Origin: JABDII01 sp963815325
GTDB lineage: Bacteria > Gemmatimonadota > Gemmatimonadetes > Gemmatimonadales > GWC2-71-9
DNA length: 64,000 nt
Direction of reading: 5' to 3'
NCBI GenBank assembly: GCA_963815325.1
Contig: CAWFGG010000009.1
Span: 124,001 to 188,000 of the forward strand
Every line of letters begins with the position of its first letter. Positions within the stretch are counted from its first letter, which is position 1. Under the pieces are notes generated by a model. That model ran no database searches and was not told where the DNA came from. It saw only the letters and a list, made by a program, of their open reading frames with translations. This document shows positions 52,829-59,719 of the stretch, piece after piece. The position numbers were made by a program, and so were the translations under genes.

Positions 52829-52857
52829 AAGGTAGCCGCGACCCTACTCCCGGTCAA
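52829..52857 (-). promoter_or_regulatory. Predicted pyrRBC promoter, almost leaderless transcript
   Basis: On the minus strand TTGACC (52857-52852), a 17-nt spacer and TACCTT (52834-52829). The 12 nt between the -10 and the pyrR ATG leaves about 5 nt of leader. It lies just after the msrQ stop. Confidence 0.55.
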
Positions 52858-52871
52858 ATCGTCTAGCGAGG

Positions 52872-53513
52872 TCAGGCCGCGGTCGCCACGGCTCGGGCAG
52901 GTTTCCGCCCCTCGCGGGTGCGCCGCTCCAGCCGGAGGTACACCAGCCGGGCCCCGAGCAGAACAACCAGGATGACGGCGTAGATGACCGGTTCGCGCTT
53001 GTCGAGCTTGACCAGCCAAATGAAGTGGAGCACGGCGGCCGCGGCTGAGACGTAGATCAACTGATGGAGTCGCTGCCAGCGCTGTCCTCCCAATCGGCGG
53101 ATCCAGCCCTTGGTCGACGTGACGGCTAAAGGGATGAGCAGCACGAAGGCCGTGAAGCCCAGCAGCACCCACGGGTGCTCCACCACGTCGGCCGCGATCG
53201 CGCTGGGAGACAGCTCCTGGTCGAACACGAAGTAGCTGAACACGTGGAGTGACGCGTAGAAGAAGGCGAGTAGGCCTAGCATCCGCCGGAACTTGATTGC
53301 CTCGTTCCAGCCGGTGAGCCGCCGGATCGGGGTGATCGAGAGCGTCACGAGCAGCAGGATGAGTGCTGCGATCCCGGTCCGGTGTTGGATGTTCTTGACC
53401 GGCTCGGTCAGCAGTAACTCGCCGGACACGAACGCCTGAATGAGCAGGGCAAGCGGGATGAGCGCACCCAAGAACACCAGGCTCTTGGCCACACGCTGGG
53501 TCCGACGGGTCAT
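52872..53513 (-). CDS. msrQ: MsrQ heme-binding membrane subunit of methionine sulfoxide reductase
   Basis: Passes electrons across the inner membrane to periplasmic MsrP. The 213 aa product has about six hydrophobic segments of a ferric-reductase-like heme b domain, with conserved His residues in NIQHRTG, ASLHVFSYF and RLHQLIYVSA. The ATG follows the MsrP stop immediately (overlap at 53513), the usual msrP-msrQ order. Confidence 0.92.
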   Translation of the reverse strand: MTRRTQRVAKSLVFLGALIPLALLIQAFVSGELLLTEPVKNIQHRTGIAALILLLVTLSITPIRRLTGWNEAIKFRRMLGLLAFFYASLHVFSYFVFDQELSPSAIAADVVEHPWVLLGFTAFVLLIPLAVTSTKGWIRRLGGQRWQRLHQLIYVSAAAAVLHFIWLVKLDKREPVIYAVILVVLLGARLVYLRLERRTREGRKPARAVATAA

Positions 53514-54432
53514 CAGTAGTTGGCCCTGAGGTCCATCCCGGCGTAGAGCTGCCCCACCTCGTCGGCGTAGCCGTTCAGCATGAGCGTCTTCCGCTTGAAG
53601 AACTCGCCGATCCGCCGCTCCCTCGCTTGGCTCCAGCGCGGGTGGTCCACCTCCGGATTCACGTTGGCGTAGAAGCCGTACTCATGCGGGATCGAGACGT
53701 TCCAGGAGTTCCGCGGCATCGTCTCCTGAACCGGATGCGGACGATCGACTTGATTCCCTTGAAGCCGTACTTCCATGGCACCACCAGCCGGATGGGCGCT
53801 CCGTTCTGGTTGGGGAGTTCCTTGCCGTAGAGACCCGTCACCATCAGGGTGAGCGGGTGCATCGCCTCATCCATGCGGAGCCCTTCGACGTACGGCCAGT
53901 CGAGCACTCGGCGCCGCTGCCCCGGCATCTGCGTCGGGTCGAGCAAGGTGGTGAACTCGACGAACTTGGCCCGCGAGGTGGGCTCGAGGCGGGCGATCAG
54001 GTCTCTCAATGGAAAGCCCAGCCACGGAATCACCATCGACCAGCCTTCGACGCAGCGCATCCGGTAGACCCGCTCTTCCAGCTTGTAGGGCTTCACGATG
54101 TCGTCCAGGTCGTAGGTGCCCGGCTTCCCGACCTCGCCCGCGATCTCCACGGTCCACGGTTTTGGTTTGAGCGTGTGGGCGTTCTTGGCCGGGTCGTCCT
54201 TGCCGGTGCCGAACTCATAGAAGTTGTTGTAGGTGGTGACCGCCTCGTACGGCGTGAGCTTGTCGTCCTGGCCGGCCGCGAGCGACGCGACGAGGTTCCC
54301 GCCGGGTATGCCACCGGCCAACGCAAGGCCGGCGGCCCCGCCGGTGGCGGCCAGGAAGTCGCGGCGGGTCCAGTAGAGCTTCTCCTCGGTGATTTCCGAG
54401 GTGGGGATCTTGATGGAAGGGCGGAACGACAT
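53513..54432 (-). CDS. msrP: Periplasmic molybdopterin methionine sulfoxide reductase MsrP, frame interrupted near 53735
   Basis: Repairs oxidised methionines in exported proteins. It begins MSFRPSIK and has a Tat signal TRRDFLAATGGAAGLALAGG and the molybdenum-ligand Cys in YRMRCVEGWSMVIPW. The first frame ends in PIRLVVPWKYGFKGIKSIVRI, and the rest (ETMPRNSWNVSIPHEYGFYA, then NVNPEVDHPRWSQARERRIG) continues in another frame; adding one G to a GG near 53735 joins them. This looks like a consensus error, since the whole protein is otherwise intact. Confidence 0.88.
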
Positions 54433-54730
54433 GGGCCTGGGCTCCCTGAGGGGTTTGGATGCACCGAAATGTACGCGGGAGGGGCCCGGTAGGTTCCCAA
54501 ATTAGGGGATTCTCACTGGAGCGAGGAGGGTAGGAGGTGGGACTGTAGGGAGGTAGGACTGGGGGTTCTTGCTGTAATCTTTCGCTGGCCCGCTTGCCGT
54601 CCTTCCGTCTTGCAAGTCCCTATCAGGACAACGAATTCCGAGGGCTACTTCCGAATCCCCCAGGCTGCTGAACATCCTACTACTGAGAGACTCAGGCGTG
54701 AGAGGACGGCCGGGAGGGGCTGAAGGCTTA

Positions 54731-54834
54731 GTGAGTAAGGGGTAAGGAGTAAGGAGGCTTCCCGCGCCAGACTCCTCACTCCTCACTCCTCCTCCTCCCT
54801 TCCCGTCTTTCCGCCTTTCCGCCTTTCCGTCTGG
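54731..54834. repeat. Heptanucleotide and octanucleotide tandem repeats in spacer
   Basis: Purine-rich GGAGTAA-type units (54731-54757) face pyrimidine-rich CTCCTCA units (54772-54798), giving an imperfect inverted repeat, followed by three CCTTTCCG-type octamers (54807-54834). This is part of an 820-bp stretch (54433-55252) without a gene. Confidence 0.8.
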
Positions 54835-54837
54835 AAT

Positions 54838-54865
54838 GTCATCCCGAGCGGAGCGAGGGATCTCC
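54838..54865. repeat. REP-like palindromic repeat, family A
   Basis: GTCATCCCGAGCGGAGCGAG followed by GGATCTCC: an imperfect palindrome (ATCCC...GGGAT outer arms) of a sequence type known as an abundant intergenic REP in many GC-rich genomes. One copy is seen in the window. Confidence 0.6.
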
Positions 54866-54900
54866 TCACCCTACCCCGTGGGCTGCCATCCCCGCTGGTC

Positions 54901-55062
54901 CGCGGCTCAAGCCGCGACTCGGCAGCTGTCGCTAAAGCGACTTAACCTCCCCACTCCCTACTCCTCACTTCCCCCTTCCCGTCTTTTCCATCTTCCCTCC
55001 AACGCGTTCTATCGCGGCTGAAGCCGCTGCTCGGCACGGCGTCGCTCCGCGACGCTTGCGAG
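54901..55062. repeat. Two copies of a double-hairpin REP-like element, family B
   Basis: Copy 1 (54901-54941) and copy 2 (55012-55062) share the same plan: a hairpin CGCGGCT-nAA-(A)GCCGC, a short CTCGGC linker, then a second hairpin GTCGCT-nn-(A)GCGAC. Between them lie CTCCTCA-type repeats (54948-54990). Confidence 0.7.
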
Positions 55063-55087
55063 CGAGCCACAAGCTCCACCGGCGACC

Positions 55088-55115
55088 CCCTCCTCACTCC
55101 TCACTCCTCACCTCC
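55088..55115. repeat. CTCCTCA heptamer array (three units)
   Basis: Three tandem CTCCTCA heptamers with a partial fourth, 25 nt before the NYN-gene promoter. It is the same unit as the arrays at 54.7, 56.2 and 58.9 kb. Confidence 0.75.
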
Positions 55116-55139
55116 GGAACGCTCTGCGGTTTTCTGCCA

Positions 55140-55168
55140 TTGACCGTTCCCCCACCGCCCGATACTTT
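55140..55168 (+). promoter_or_regulatory. Predicted promoter for the NYN-gene leader
   Basis: TTGACC (55140-55145), a 17-nt spacer and TACTTT (55163-55168). The expected start is near 55175, at the first base of the CACACCC arm of the structured leader. Confidence 0.6.
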
Positions 55169-55173
55169 GAATC

Positions 55174-55255
55174 CACACCCCCCTGGTTCCTTCGGGAGCC
55201 AGGCGCGAGGCCGAGCCCATTGGGCCGGCCTCTGCTTTTTTTGGGAGCGGGTGTG
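55174..55255 (+). ncRNA. Candidate structured leader or small RNA before the NYN gene
   Basis: The predicted transcript holds hairpin 1 (CTGGTTCC-TTCG-GGAGCCAG, a UUCG tetraloop) and hairpin 2, the terminator. CACACCC (55174-55180) is exactly complementary to GGGTGTG (55249-55255), which covers the GTG start of the NYN gene. It could be an attenuator/regulatory leader or a separate RNA of about 68 nt ending in U7. No known RNA family is recognised. Confidence 0.4.
55207..55242 (+). terminator. Intrinsic terminator directly upstream of the NYN gene
   Basis: Stem GAGGCC..GCCC-ATT-GGGC..GGCCTC (55207-55232) followed by TGC and seven T (55236-55242). It ends one base before the GGGAG Shine-Dalgarno and 10 nt before the GTG, so the NYN gene can be read only by read-through from the promoter at 55140. 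Confidence 0.85.
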
Positions 55256-55876
55256 AGAACCTTCGTGTACGTCGATGGCTTCAATCTCTACTACGGCGCC
55301 GTCAAGGACACGCCCTACAAGTGGCTGGACCTCAACGCCCTGTGCCAGCGCCTGCTTCCGGGCCACAACATCTCTCGCATCAAGTACTTCACCGCGCGTG
55401 TCACAGCTCGCCGGGATGACCCCAGCCAGCCAACACGGCAACAGATTTACTTGCGTGCCCTCGCGACGATTCCACACCTCGATATCATTTACGGCCACTT
55501 TCTCTCAAACGAGGTGTATATGCCTCTTGCTAGTCCTCCCTCAAGGAGCCCGAGGTACGTCAAGGTGATTAGGACTGAAGAGAAGGGATCAGACGTAAAT
55601 TTGGCTACACACTTCATACGCGACGGCTTCCGCTATGAGTACACTACCGCCGTCTTGATCACCAACGATTCAGACCTCCGCGAGCCTGTCAGGACTGTGC
55701 GACAAGACCTTGGCCGCACCGTCGGGATTCTAAACCCGCACAAACGAACTAGCAGAGTCTTGGCCAATGAGGCGTCGTTCGTGAAGCAAATCCGAAAAGG
55801 CGCCCTGGGAAGTAGTCAGTTCCCGGCCGTGCTTCACGACCGCTCCGGCACCATCAGGAAGCCGCGGCAGTGGTGA
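55253..55876 (+). CDS. NYN domain (PIN-like) putative ribonuclease
   Basis: The 207 aa product begins at GTG 55253 with GGGAG 5 nt upstream. It has the NYN/LabA-DUF88 pattern of acidic residues: FVYVDGFNLYYG, EEKGSDVNLATHFIRDG and VLITNDSDLREP. Such proteins are predicted metal-dependent RNases; the target is unknown. It lies in a repeat-rich accessory spacer and has no operon partner. Its expression is gated by the terminator-containing leader. A GTGAGT..ACTCAC hairpin (55873-55900) covers its stop. Confidence 0.85.
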   Translation: MRTFVYVDGFNLYYGAVKDTPYKWLDLNALCQRLLPGHNISRIKYFTARVTARRDDPSQPTRQQIYLRALATIPHLDIIYGHFLSNEVYMPLASPPSRSPRYVKVIRTEEKGSDVNLATHFIRDGFRYEYTTAVLITNDSDLREPVRTVRQDLGRTVGILNPHKRTSRVLANEASFVKQIRKGALGSSQFPAVLHDRSGTIRKPRQW

Positions 55877-55900
55877 GTAGGGGGGCCGGGCCCCACTCAC
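55873..55900. repeat. Hairpin at the 3' end of the NYN gene
   Basis: GTGAGT-a-GGGG / CCCC-ACTCAC stem over the stop codon, leading into CTCCTCA-type repeat sequence (55895-55920). There is no U-run, so termination is uncertain. Confidence 0.45.
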
Positions 55901-55948
55901 TCCCCACTCCTCACTCCCCTATTTTGTGAAATTCGGAGGATGACTCGT

Positions 55949-56146
55949 ATGAGATACAAGATTGCTCTGGTTCGATCGGAGGAAGGCTACGCGGTGTCGG
56001 TTCCCGGGCTCCCAGGGTGCTGGTCCCAGGGGGCGACGGAAGTCGAAGCACTAGGCAACATCCGGGAGGCGATCCTGGAATATCACGACGTAGTAGAGGA
56101 GCAGCTCGGCGACGCTGACATCCGCGAGATCGATGTGGCGGACTAG
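55949..56146 (+). CDS. hicB: HicB-type antitoxin (orphan)
   Basis: The 65 aa product has the short HicB form: MRYKIALVRSEEGYAVSVPG, then LPGCWSQGATEVEALGNIRE, AILEYHDVVEE. HicB folds like a partial RNase H and neutralises the HicA mRNA interferase. I chose ATG 55949, with GGAGG 9 nt upstream; an ATG at 55940 overlaps the ribosome site. The stop is followed immediately by a GTG opening a HicA-like stub of seven codons, so the toxin seems lost. Confidence 0.75.
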   Translation: MRYKIALVRSEEGYAVSVPGLPGCWSQGATEVEALGNIREAILEYHDVVEEQLGDADIREIDVAD

Positions 56147-56167
56147 GTGCCCCGGATTCCGGGCATC
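56147..56167 (+). pseudogene. Possible hicA remnant (first seven codons)
   Basis: GTG directly after the hicB stop encodes VPRIPGI, matching the usual MPRIPGI-type start of HicA toxins placed just after hicB. After that the frame loses any HicA similarity and runs into pyrimidine-rich heptamer repeats at 56205. The match is short, so this is a suggestion. Confidence 0.4.
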
Positions 56168-56204
56168 TACCATCGAGATGCTCCTCCCTACCCACAGCCC
56201 CACC

Positions 56205-56240
56205 TCCCTCCTTACTCCTTACTCCTTACTCCTCACTCTT
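56205..56240. repeat. CTCCTTA/CTCCTCA heptamer array
   Basis: Three CTCCTTA units and one CTCCTCA in tandem, right before the tRNA-end duplicate. It matches the array at 58951-58978. Confidence 0.75.
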
Positions 56241-56242
56241 AA

Positions 56243-56262
56243 GCGGACAGGGTGGGATTCGA
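56243..56262. repeat. Direct repeat of the tRNA-Ser 3' end (att-like)
   Basis: GCGGACAGGGTGGGATTCGA is identical to 56377-56396, the T-arm and acceptor end of the tRNA-Ser gene, 134 bp away. Duplicated tRNA 3' ends are typical of integration at tRNA genes. No integrase gene lies between or near. Confidence 0.7.
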
Positions 56263-56342
56263 TCCGCAGGGCCCGCCGTCAGGCGGGGCCAAGGAGAGCG
56301 AGCATCGGCAGAGCCGAGCGCAGCTCAACCCACGAGTTATGA

Positions 56343-56367
56343 AGGCACCACCACTCGGGCGGTGCCT
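56343..56367 (-). terminator. Hairpin downstream of tRNA-Ser
   Basis: On the minus strand AGGCACC and GGTGCCT form a 7-bp stem with an 11-nt loop about 10 nt after the tRNA 3' end, followed by TTCAT. It could be a processing or termination signal. Confidence 0.4.
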
Positions 56368-56377
56368 CGCGCACCAG

Positions 56378-56465
56378 CGGACAGGGTGGGATTCGAACCC
56401 ACGATACGCTTTTGGCGTACACACGCTCTCCAGGCGTGCGCCTTCAACCACTCGGCCACCTGTCC
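56378..56465 (-). tRNA. tRNA-Ser (anticodon GGA)
   Basis: 88 nt on the minus strand: acceptor GGACAGG paired with CCTGTCC, D-arm GGCCGAGTGGTTGAAGG, anticodon stem CACGC/GCGTG with a seven-base loop CTGGAGA (anticodon GGA, reading UCC and UCU), a long variable arm and T-arm GTGGGTTCGAATCCCAC. The discriminator is G. The CCA end is not encoded. The long variable arm and sequence match class II tRNA-Ser. Confidence 0.95.
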
Positions 56466-56656
56466 AGACCCTGCCCCGCACCCTACCCCGCTATCAGTCT
56501 ACCCCACCGCCACCCTTCACCCATCCCGCTATTAGCTATGCACGTCCTGCTACCTACCCACCTACCTTCCTACTCCCTGTAAACAGTTGAATTAAGAATG
56601 CTTACGCGACACGGGCAAGTCGGGGGTCAGGCGTGCGGTCCCACCTCTCTCGCCAC

Positions 56657-57673
56657 TTACCGCGCAGGCAAGACCCCGAAGGTCCACACCGTCCGCGAGC
56701 GGTAGGTCTCACCCGGCTCGAGGATGGTGGAGGGAAACTCGGGGTGGTTGGGCGAATCGGGATAGTGCTGGGTCTCGAGGCAGAGCCCGCCACGTTGCGG
56801 GTACACCGTGCCGCCCTTCCCCGTGACCGAGCCGCCCAGGAAGTTGCCCGAGTAGAACTGGACGCCGGGCTCGGTGGTGCGAACCTCGAGCGTTCGACCG
56901 CTGGCCAAGTCCTCCAGCCGAGCCGCCAATAGCAGCTCGGGGCCATGCCTGTTCAGCACGAAGTTGTGGTCGTAGCCGCCGCCATAGCGGAGCTGCTCGT
57001 CGTCGTCGTCGATCCGAGCTCCGATCATGTGAGGAGTGCGGAAGTCGAACGGCGTTCCTTCAACTGGGGCCAAGTCGCCGGTCGGGATCAGGGTCGAGTC
57101 GACCGGTGTGAAACGGTCGGCCGCGATGGTGAGGACATGGTCCAGAATGTTGCCCGAGCCGGCCAGGTTAAAGTAGGAATGCTGGGTCAGGTTGACCAAA
57201 GTGGCGCGATCGGTGGTGGCCTCATAGTCCACTATCAATTCGTTCCGGTCCGTCAGCGTGTAGGTGACCGACGCGCGGAGCGTGCCCGGGTAGCCCTCGT
57301 CGCCATCGGGACTCGTGTGGGTCAGGCGCACGCCGACGCCGCTCTGGCCCTGAAACGGCTCGGCGGCCCAGACCACCTTGTCGAATCCGCGAACGCCGCC
57401 GTGAAGGTGGTTGGGTCCGTTGTTGGTGGCCAACTGGTACTCGGTGCCGTTCAGCGTGAACCGCCCCTTCGCGATCCGGTTGCCGTAGCGTCCCACGATG
57501 GCACCGAAGTAGGGCGAGTCCCCGAGGTAGCCGGCCAGGCTGTCATAGCCGAGGACCACGTCGCCCGGTGTGCCGCCTCGATCGGGCACCTCGAGCGAGA
57601 CGATGATGCCGCCATAGGTCATGACACGAACCGTCATGCCGGTCCGGTTGGCGAGCGTGATCAGCTCTACCAC
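56657..57673 (-). CDS. Aldose 1-epimerase GalM-like, N-terminal frame probably broken
   Basis: Interconverts alpha and beta anomers of sugars. The 338 aa product has GRYGNRIAKGRFTLNG, NGPNHLHGG and the catalytic His in LTQHSYFNLAG, and the Glu in GLCLETQHYPDSPN. Upstream of GTG 57673 the frame keeps coding REPFGVTPSGEVVEL, a conserved GalM lead, without a start. Another frame from ATG 57773 reads MLGVVACSAEE, a lipobox-like start; removing one C near 57728 would join them. So the full gene may reach 57773 and encode an exported lipoprotein. Confidence 0.88.
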   Translation of the reverse strand: MVELITLANRTGMTVRVMTYGGIIVSLEVPDRGGTPGDVVLGYDSLAGYLGDSPYFGAIVGRYGNRIAKGRFTLNGTEYQLATNNGPNHLHGGVRGFDKVVWAAEPFQGQSGVGVRLTHTSPDGDEGYPGTLRASVTYTLTDRNELIVDYEATTDRATLVNLTQHSYFNLAGSGNILDHVLTIAADRFTPVDSTLIPTGDLAPVEGTPFDFRTPHMIGARIDDDDEQLRYGGGYDHNFVLNRHGPELLLAARLEDLASGRTLEVRTTEPGVQFYSGNFLGGSVTGKGGTVYPQRGGLCLETQHYPDSPNHPEFPSTILEPGETYRSRTVWTFGVLPAR

Positions 57674-57818
57674 CTCGCCTGACGGAGTGACGCCGAACGG
57701 TTCGCGGGTCAGATGGTCCTCTCGGGCAGGGGAGTTCGGTCTCTTCGGCGGAACAGGCCACTACGCCCAGCATGCGATCCTAAGCTAGGCCCGGCAGGTC
57801 GACGGCGGCGAATGCCGG

Positions 57819-57879
57819 GGCTATTGGCTATTGGCTATTGGCTATTGGCCCGCGAAGGTAATGACCAATAGCCAATAGC
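57819..57879. repeat. GGCTATT heptamer array with inverted copy
   Basis: Four perfect GGCTATT units (57819-57846) and, after a short spacer, an inverted copy CCAATAGCCAATAGC (57865-57879). It can form a long AT-rich hairpin between galM and the M55 gene. Confidence 0.85.
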
Positions 57880-57947
57880 TGCCGGCTGGAGATCCGCTCC
57901 CAGACCTACTTCCGGCTTTCCCGCTCCATCCGATCTCCACATCCCGC

Positions 57948-58848
57948 TCACGGCTGCTCGGAGACATCGTAGCTGAGCATGAACTCCAGGAACTTGGAGA
58001 CTTCCACCATGTCCTTCCCGACGAACCTGATGGTGTGGGCATCCACCCGCTCCACCATCGGCAGGTAGCCGAGCAGCTCGACCGGCCGGTAGTGCTTGAG
58101 GCTCACCTCGAGCGTAATCGGCGGCTGGAGCCGTACCGGCTCGAAGTCCCCGATCCGGCCGATCGCGGCCTTGACCTTCTCGCGGATGACTTTGCGGGCC
58201 GCCTCTGGTGTCAGGGTCTTCGCCGAGTGGAAGCTCAGCGCCTGCTTGACGACGGCTCCCTCGACGTCCCCAAGAATCGTGCGCGCCGCTTCAACGATCG
58301 CGTCGTCGCCGGAGATCATGATCACCGGCACCCCGAAGTGCCCGGCGATAGCGGCATTGAAGCCGGCCTCCGGCACGGCGATCCCGTTGAGCTTGAGCGC
58401 GGTTACGTTAGCGCTCGACATCGTGTGGGCGCGCACCCCTCGGGTGTTCGTGGTGCCGGTGTGGTAGCCGATGAAGATGACGCCGTCGAAGCTCGCGGTC
58501 GATGCCCTCCATCATCATGAGTGGCCGCGGCCACGAACGCACCACCATCACGTCGTCGGGCAGCTCTTCCAGCAGGAGGTTCTGACCGTTGCCGTGCGAG
58601 TCGCTGACCAGGATCTCGGTGGCGCCGGCCTCACGCGCGGCGTCGATCGCGGCATTGACTTCCGCGGTCATGAAACCGCGAAACCGCTCATACTCGAACC
58701 CGCTCGGACCCAGCTGCTCGCCGGTGACCACTCCGGCCAGCCCTTCCATGTCGGCCGAGATGTAGATCTTGATCGGCTTTTGGGCCGCGGCGGTCGACGC
58801 GAGAAGAGGCAGCAATAACAGACAGGAGACGAGCCGTGCGGATTTCAT
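57948..58848 (-). CDS. M55 family D-aminopeptidase (DppA-like), frame interrupted near 58495
   Basis: Exported DppA-like peptidase. The start MKSARLVSCLLLLPLLASTA is a signal peptide, then ISADMEGLAGVV and SDSHGNGQN carry the first zinc ligands. At about 58493-58497 the frame changes: MMEGIDR continues in the other frame as SFDGVIFIGYHTGTTN, AHTMSS and NGIAVPEAGFNAAIAG. Dropping one G restores a single protein of about 300 aa. It lies among sugar-catabolism genes, and its substrate here is unknown. Confidence 0.85.
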
Positions 58849-58906
58849 TCCGACCTCGAATGGGGTGGGTGATGGTGCCTAGGAGCAAGCGAGGTAGTGA
58901 CTCTAA

Positions 58907-58990
58907 GTGAGGAGTGAGGAGTGAGGAGTGAGGAGGGACGCGTGAGATACCTCCTTACTCCTTACTCCTTACTCCTTCCACTCCTAACTC
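58907..58990. repeat. GTGAGGA and CTCCTTA heptamer arrays overlapping the DUF1080 gene end
   Basis: Four GTGAGGA units (58907-58936) and four CTCCTTA units (58951-58978), then CTCCTAA-type units to 58990. The second array overlaps the last codons of the DUF1080 gene, and its stop codon TAA comes from the repeat itself. Confidence 0.85.
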
Positions 58991-59675
58991 CTAACTCTTT
59001 CACGTAGATATTCCTGAAATACACCGGGCTCCGATCGTCGTGATTCTGAAGGCCGATGTACCCTCTCGACGCGAAGTCGGCGACCTTGCCTCGCGGCTCG
59101 GCTTCCCAATCGATCACCTTGGTACTATTCAACTCGACCGTGATGCGACTGCCCTGGAACGTGATGCGGTAGCGGTTCCACTCGCCGGGCGGATTCGCGG
59201 CCTTGGCACTCGGTGCCTCCGCATCATAGACAGCCGCGGTATGATGGATTCCCTCCCCGGCCTCGTTGATCTGGATCTCGAAACTGTGGTAGATGTAGTC
59301 GTCGCTCGACGGCACGCCCGGCACGCGGAGGAAGATCCCCGAGTTGGTCTCGTTGTCGGCGCACTTGAACTCGAGATCCAGCACGAAGTCGCCGTATTGC
59401 TTGACCGCATACCAGAAGAGCCCCATGCCGCCGTGCGAGGTCAGGATGCCCGTCTCCGGATCGAGATCGAAGTAGCCCGGGCCGTAATGGTTCCAGCCGT
59501 GCTTGGAATAGCGGCCATCGTGCTGCTTCAGGATCTGTTCGAAGCCGTCTTGCATGGTCGCATCCTCTTGAGCGGTCGGAACCACGGAGGCCGTGTCCGG
59601 CCGGGCCATGGCCCGGTAGACCACGATGGCGGTGGCACCCGCCAATACACCGAGAAGTACCAGTAGTCGTCGCAT
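58962..59675 (-). CDS. DUF1080 protein, 3-keto-disaccharide hydrolase-like (exported)
   Basis: Jelly-roll DUF1080 protein; related proteins hydrolyse 3-keto-glycosides. The 237 aa product has a signal-anchor (about residues 4-22) and GILTSHGGMGLFWYAVKQYG, LEFKCADNETNSGIFLRV, YEIQI-like HSFEIQINEAGE, and GYIGLQNHDDRSPVYFRNIY near the end. The last residues (LGVRSGRSKE) are coded by the heptamer repeat, so the original C-terminus was replaced or extended. I chose ATG 59675; ATG 59693 is also possible. Confidence 0.85.
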   Translation of the reverse strand: MRRLLVLLGVLAGATAIVVYRAMARPDTASVVPTAQEDATMQDGFEQILKQHDGRYSKHGWNHYGPGYFDLDPETGILTSHGGMGLFWYAVKQYGDFVLDLEFKCADNETNSGIFLRVPGVPSSDDYIYHSFEIQINEAGEGIHHTAAVYDAEAPSAKAANPPGEWNRYRITFQGSRITVELNSTKVIDWEAEPRGKVADFASRGYIGLQNHDDRSPVYFRNIYVKELGVRSGRSKE

Positions 59676-59719
59676 CTGATTCTCACTCGACATAAGATGG
59701 GTTGCGCGGACGGTGCCGG

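Noticed and set aside
56243..56290. A second tRNA-Ser gene
   Set aside because: Only the 3' 20 bp match; the stem partners and anticodon arm are missing.
58408..58848. Programmed ribosomal frameshift in dppA and the neighbouring genes
   Set aside because: No slippery heptamer with downstream structure is apparent, and many unrelated genes in the same stretch break in homopolymers; error is simpler.
54731..58990. CRISPR array
   Set aside because: Repeats are direct 7-mers without unique spacers of constant size, and there are no cas genes.
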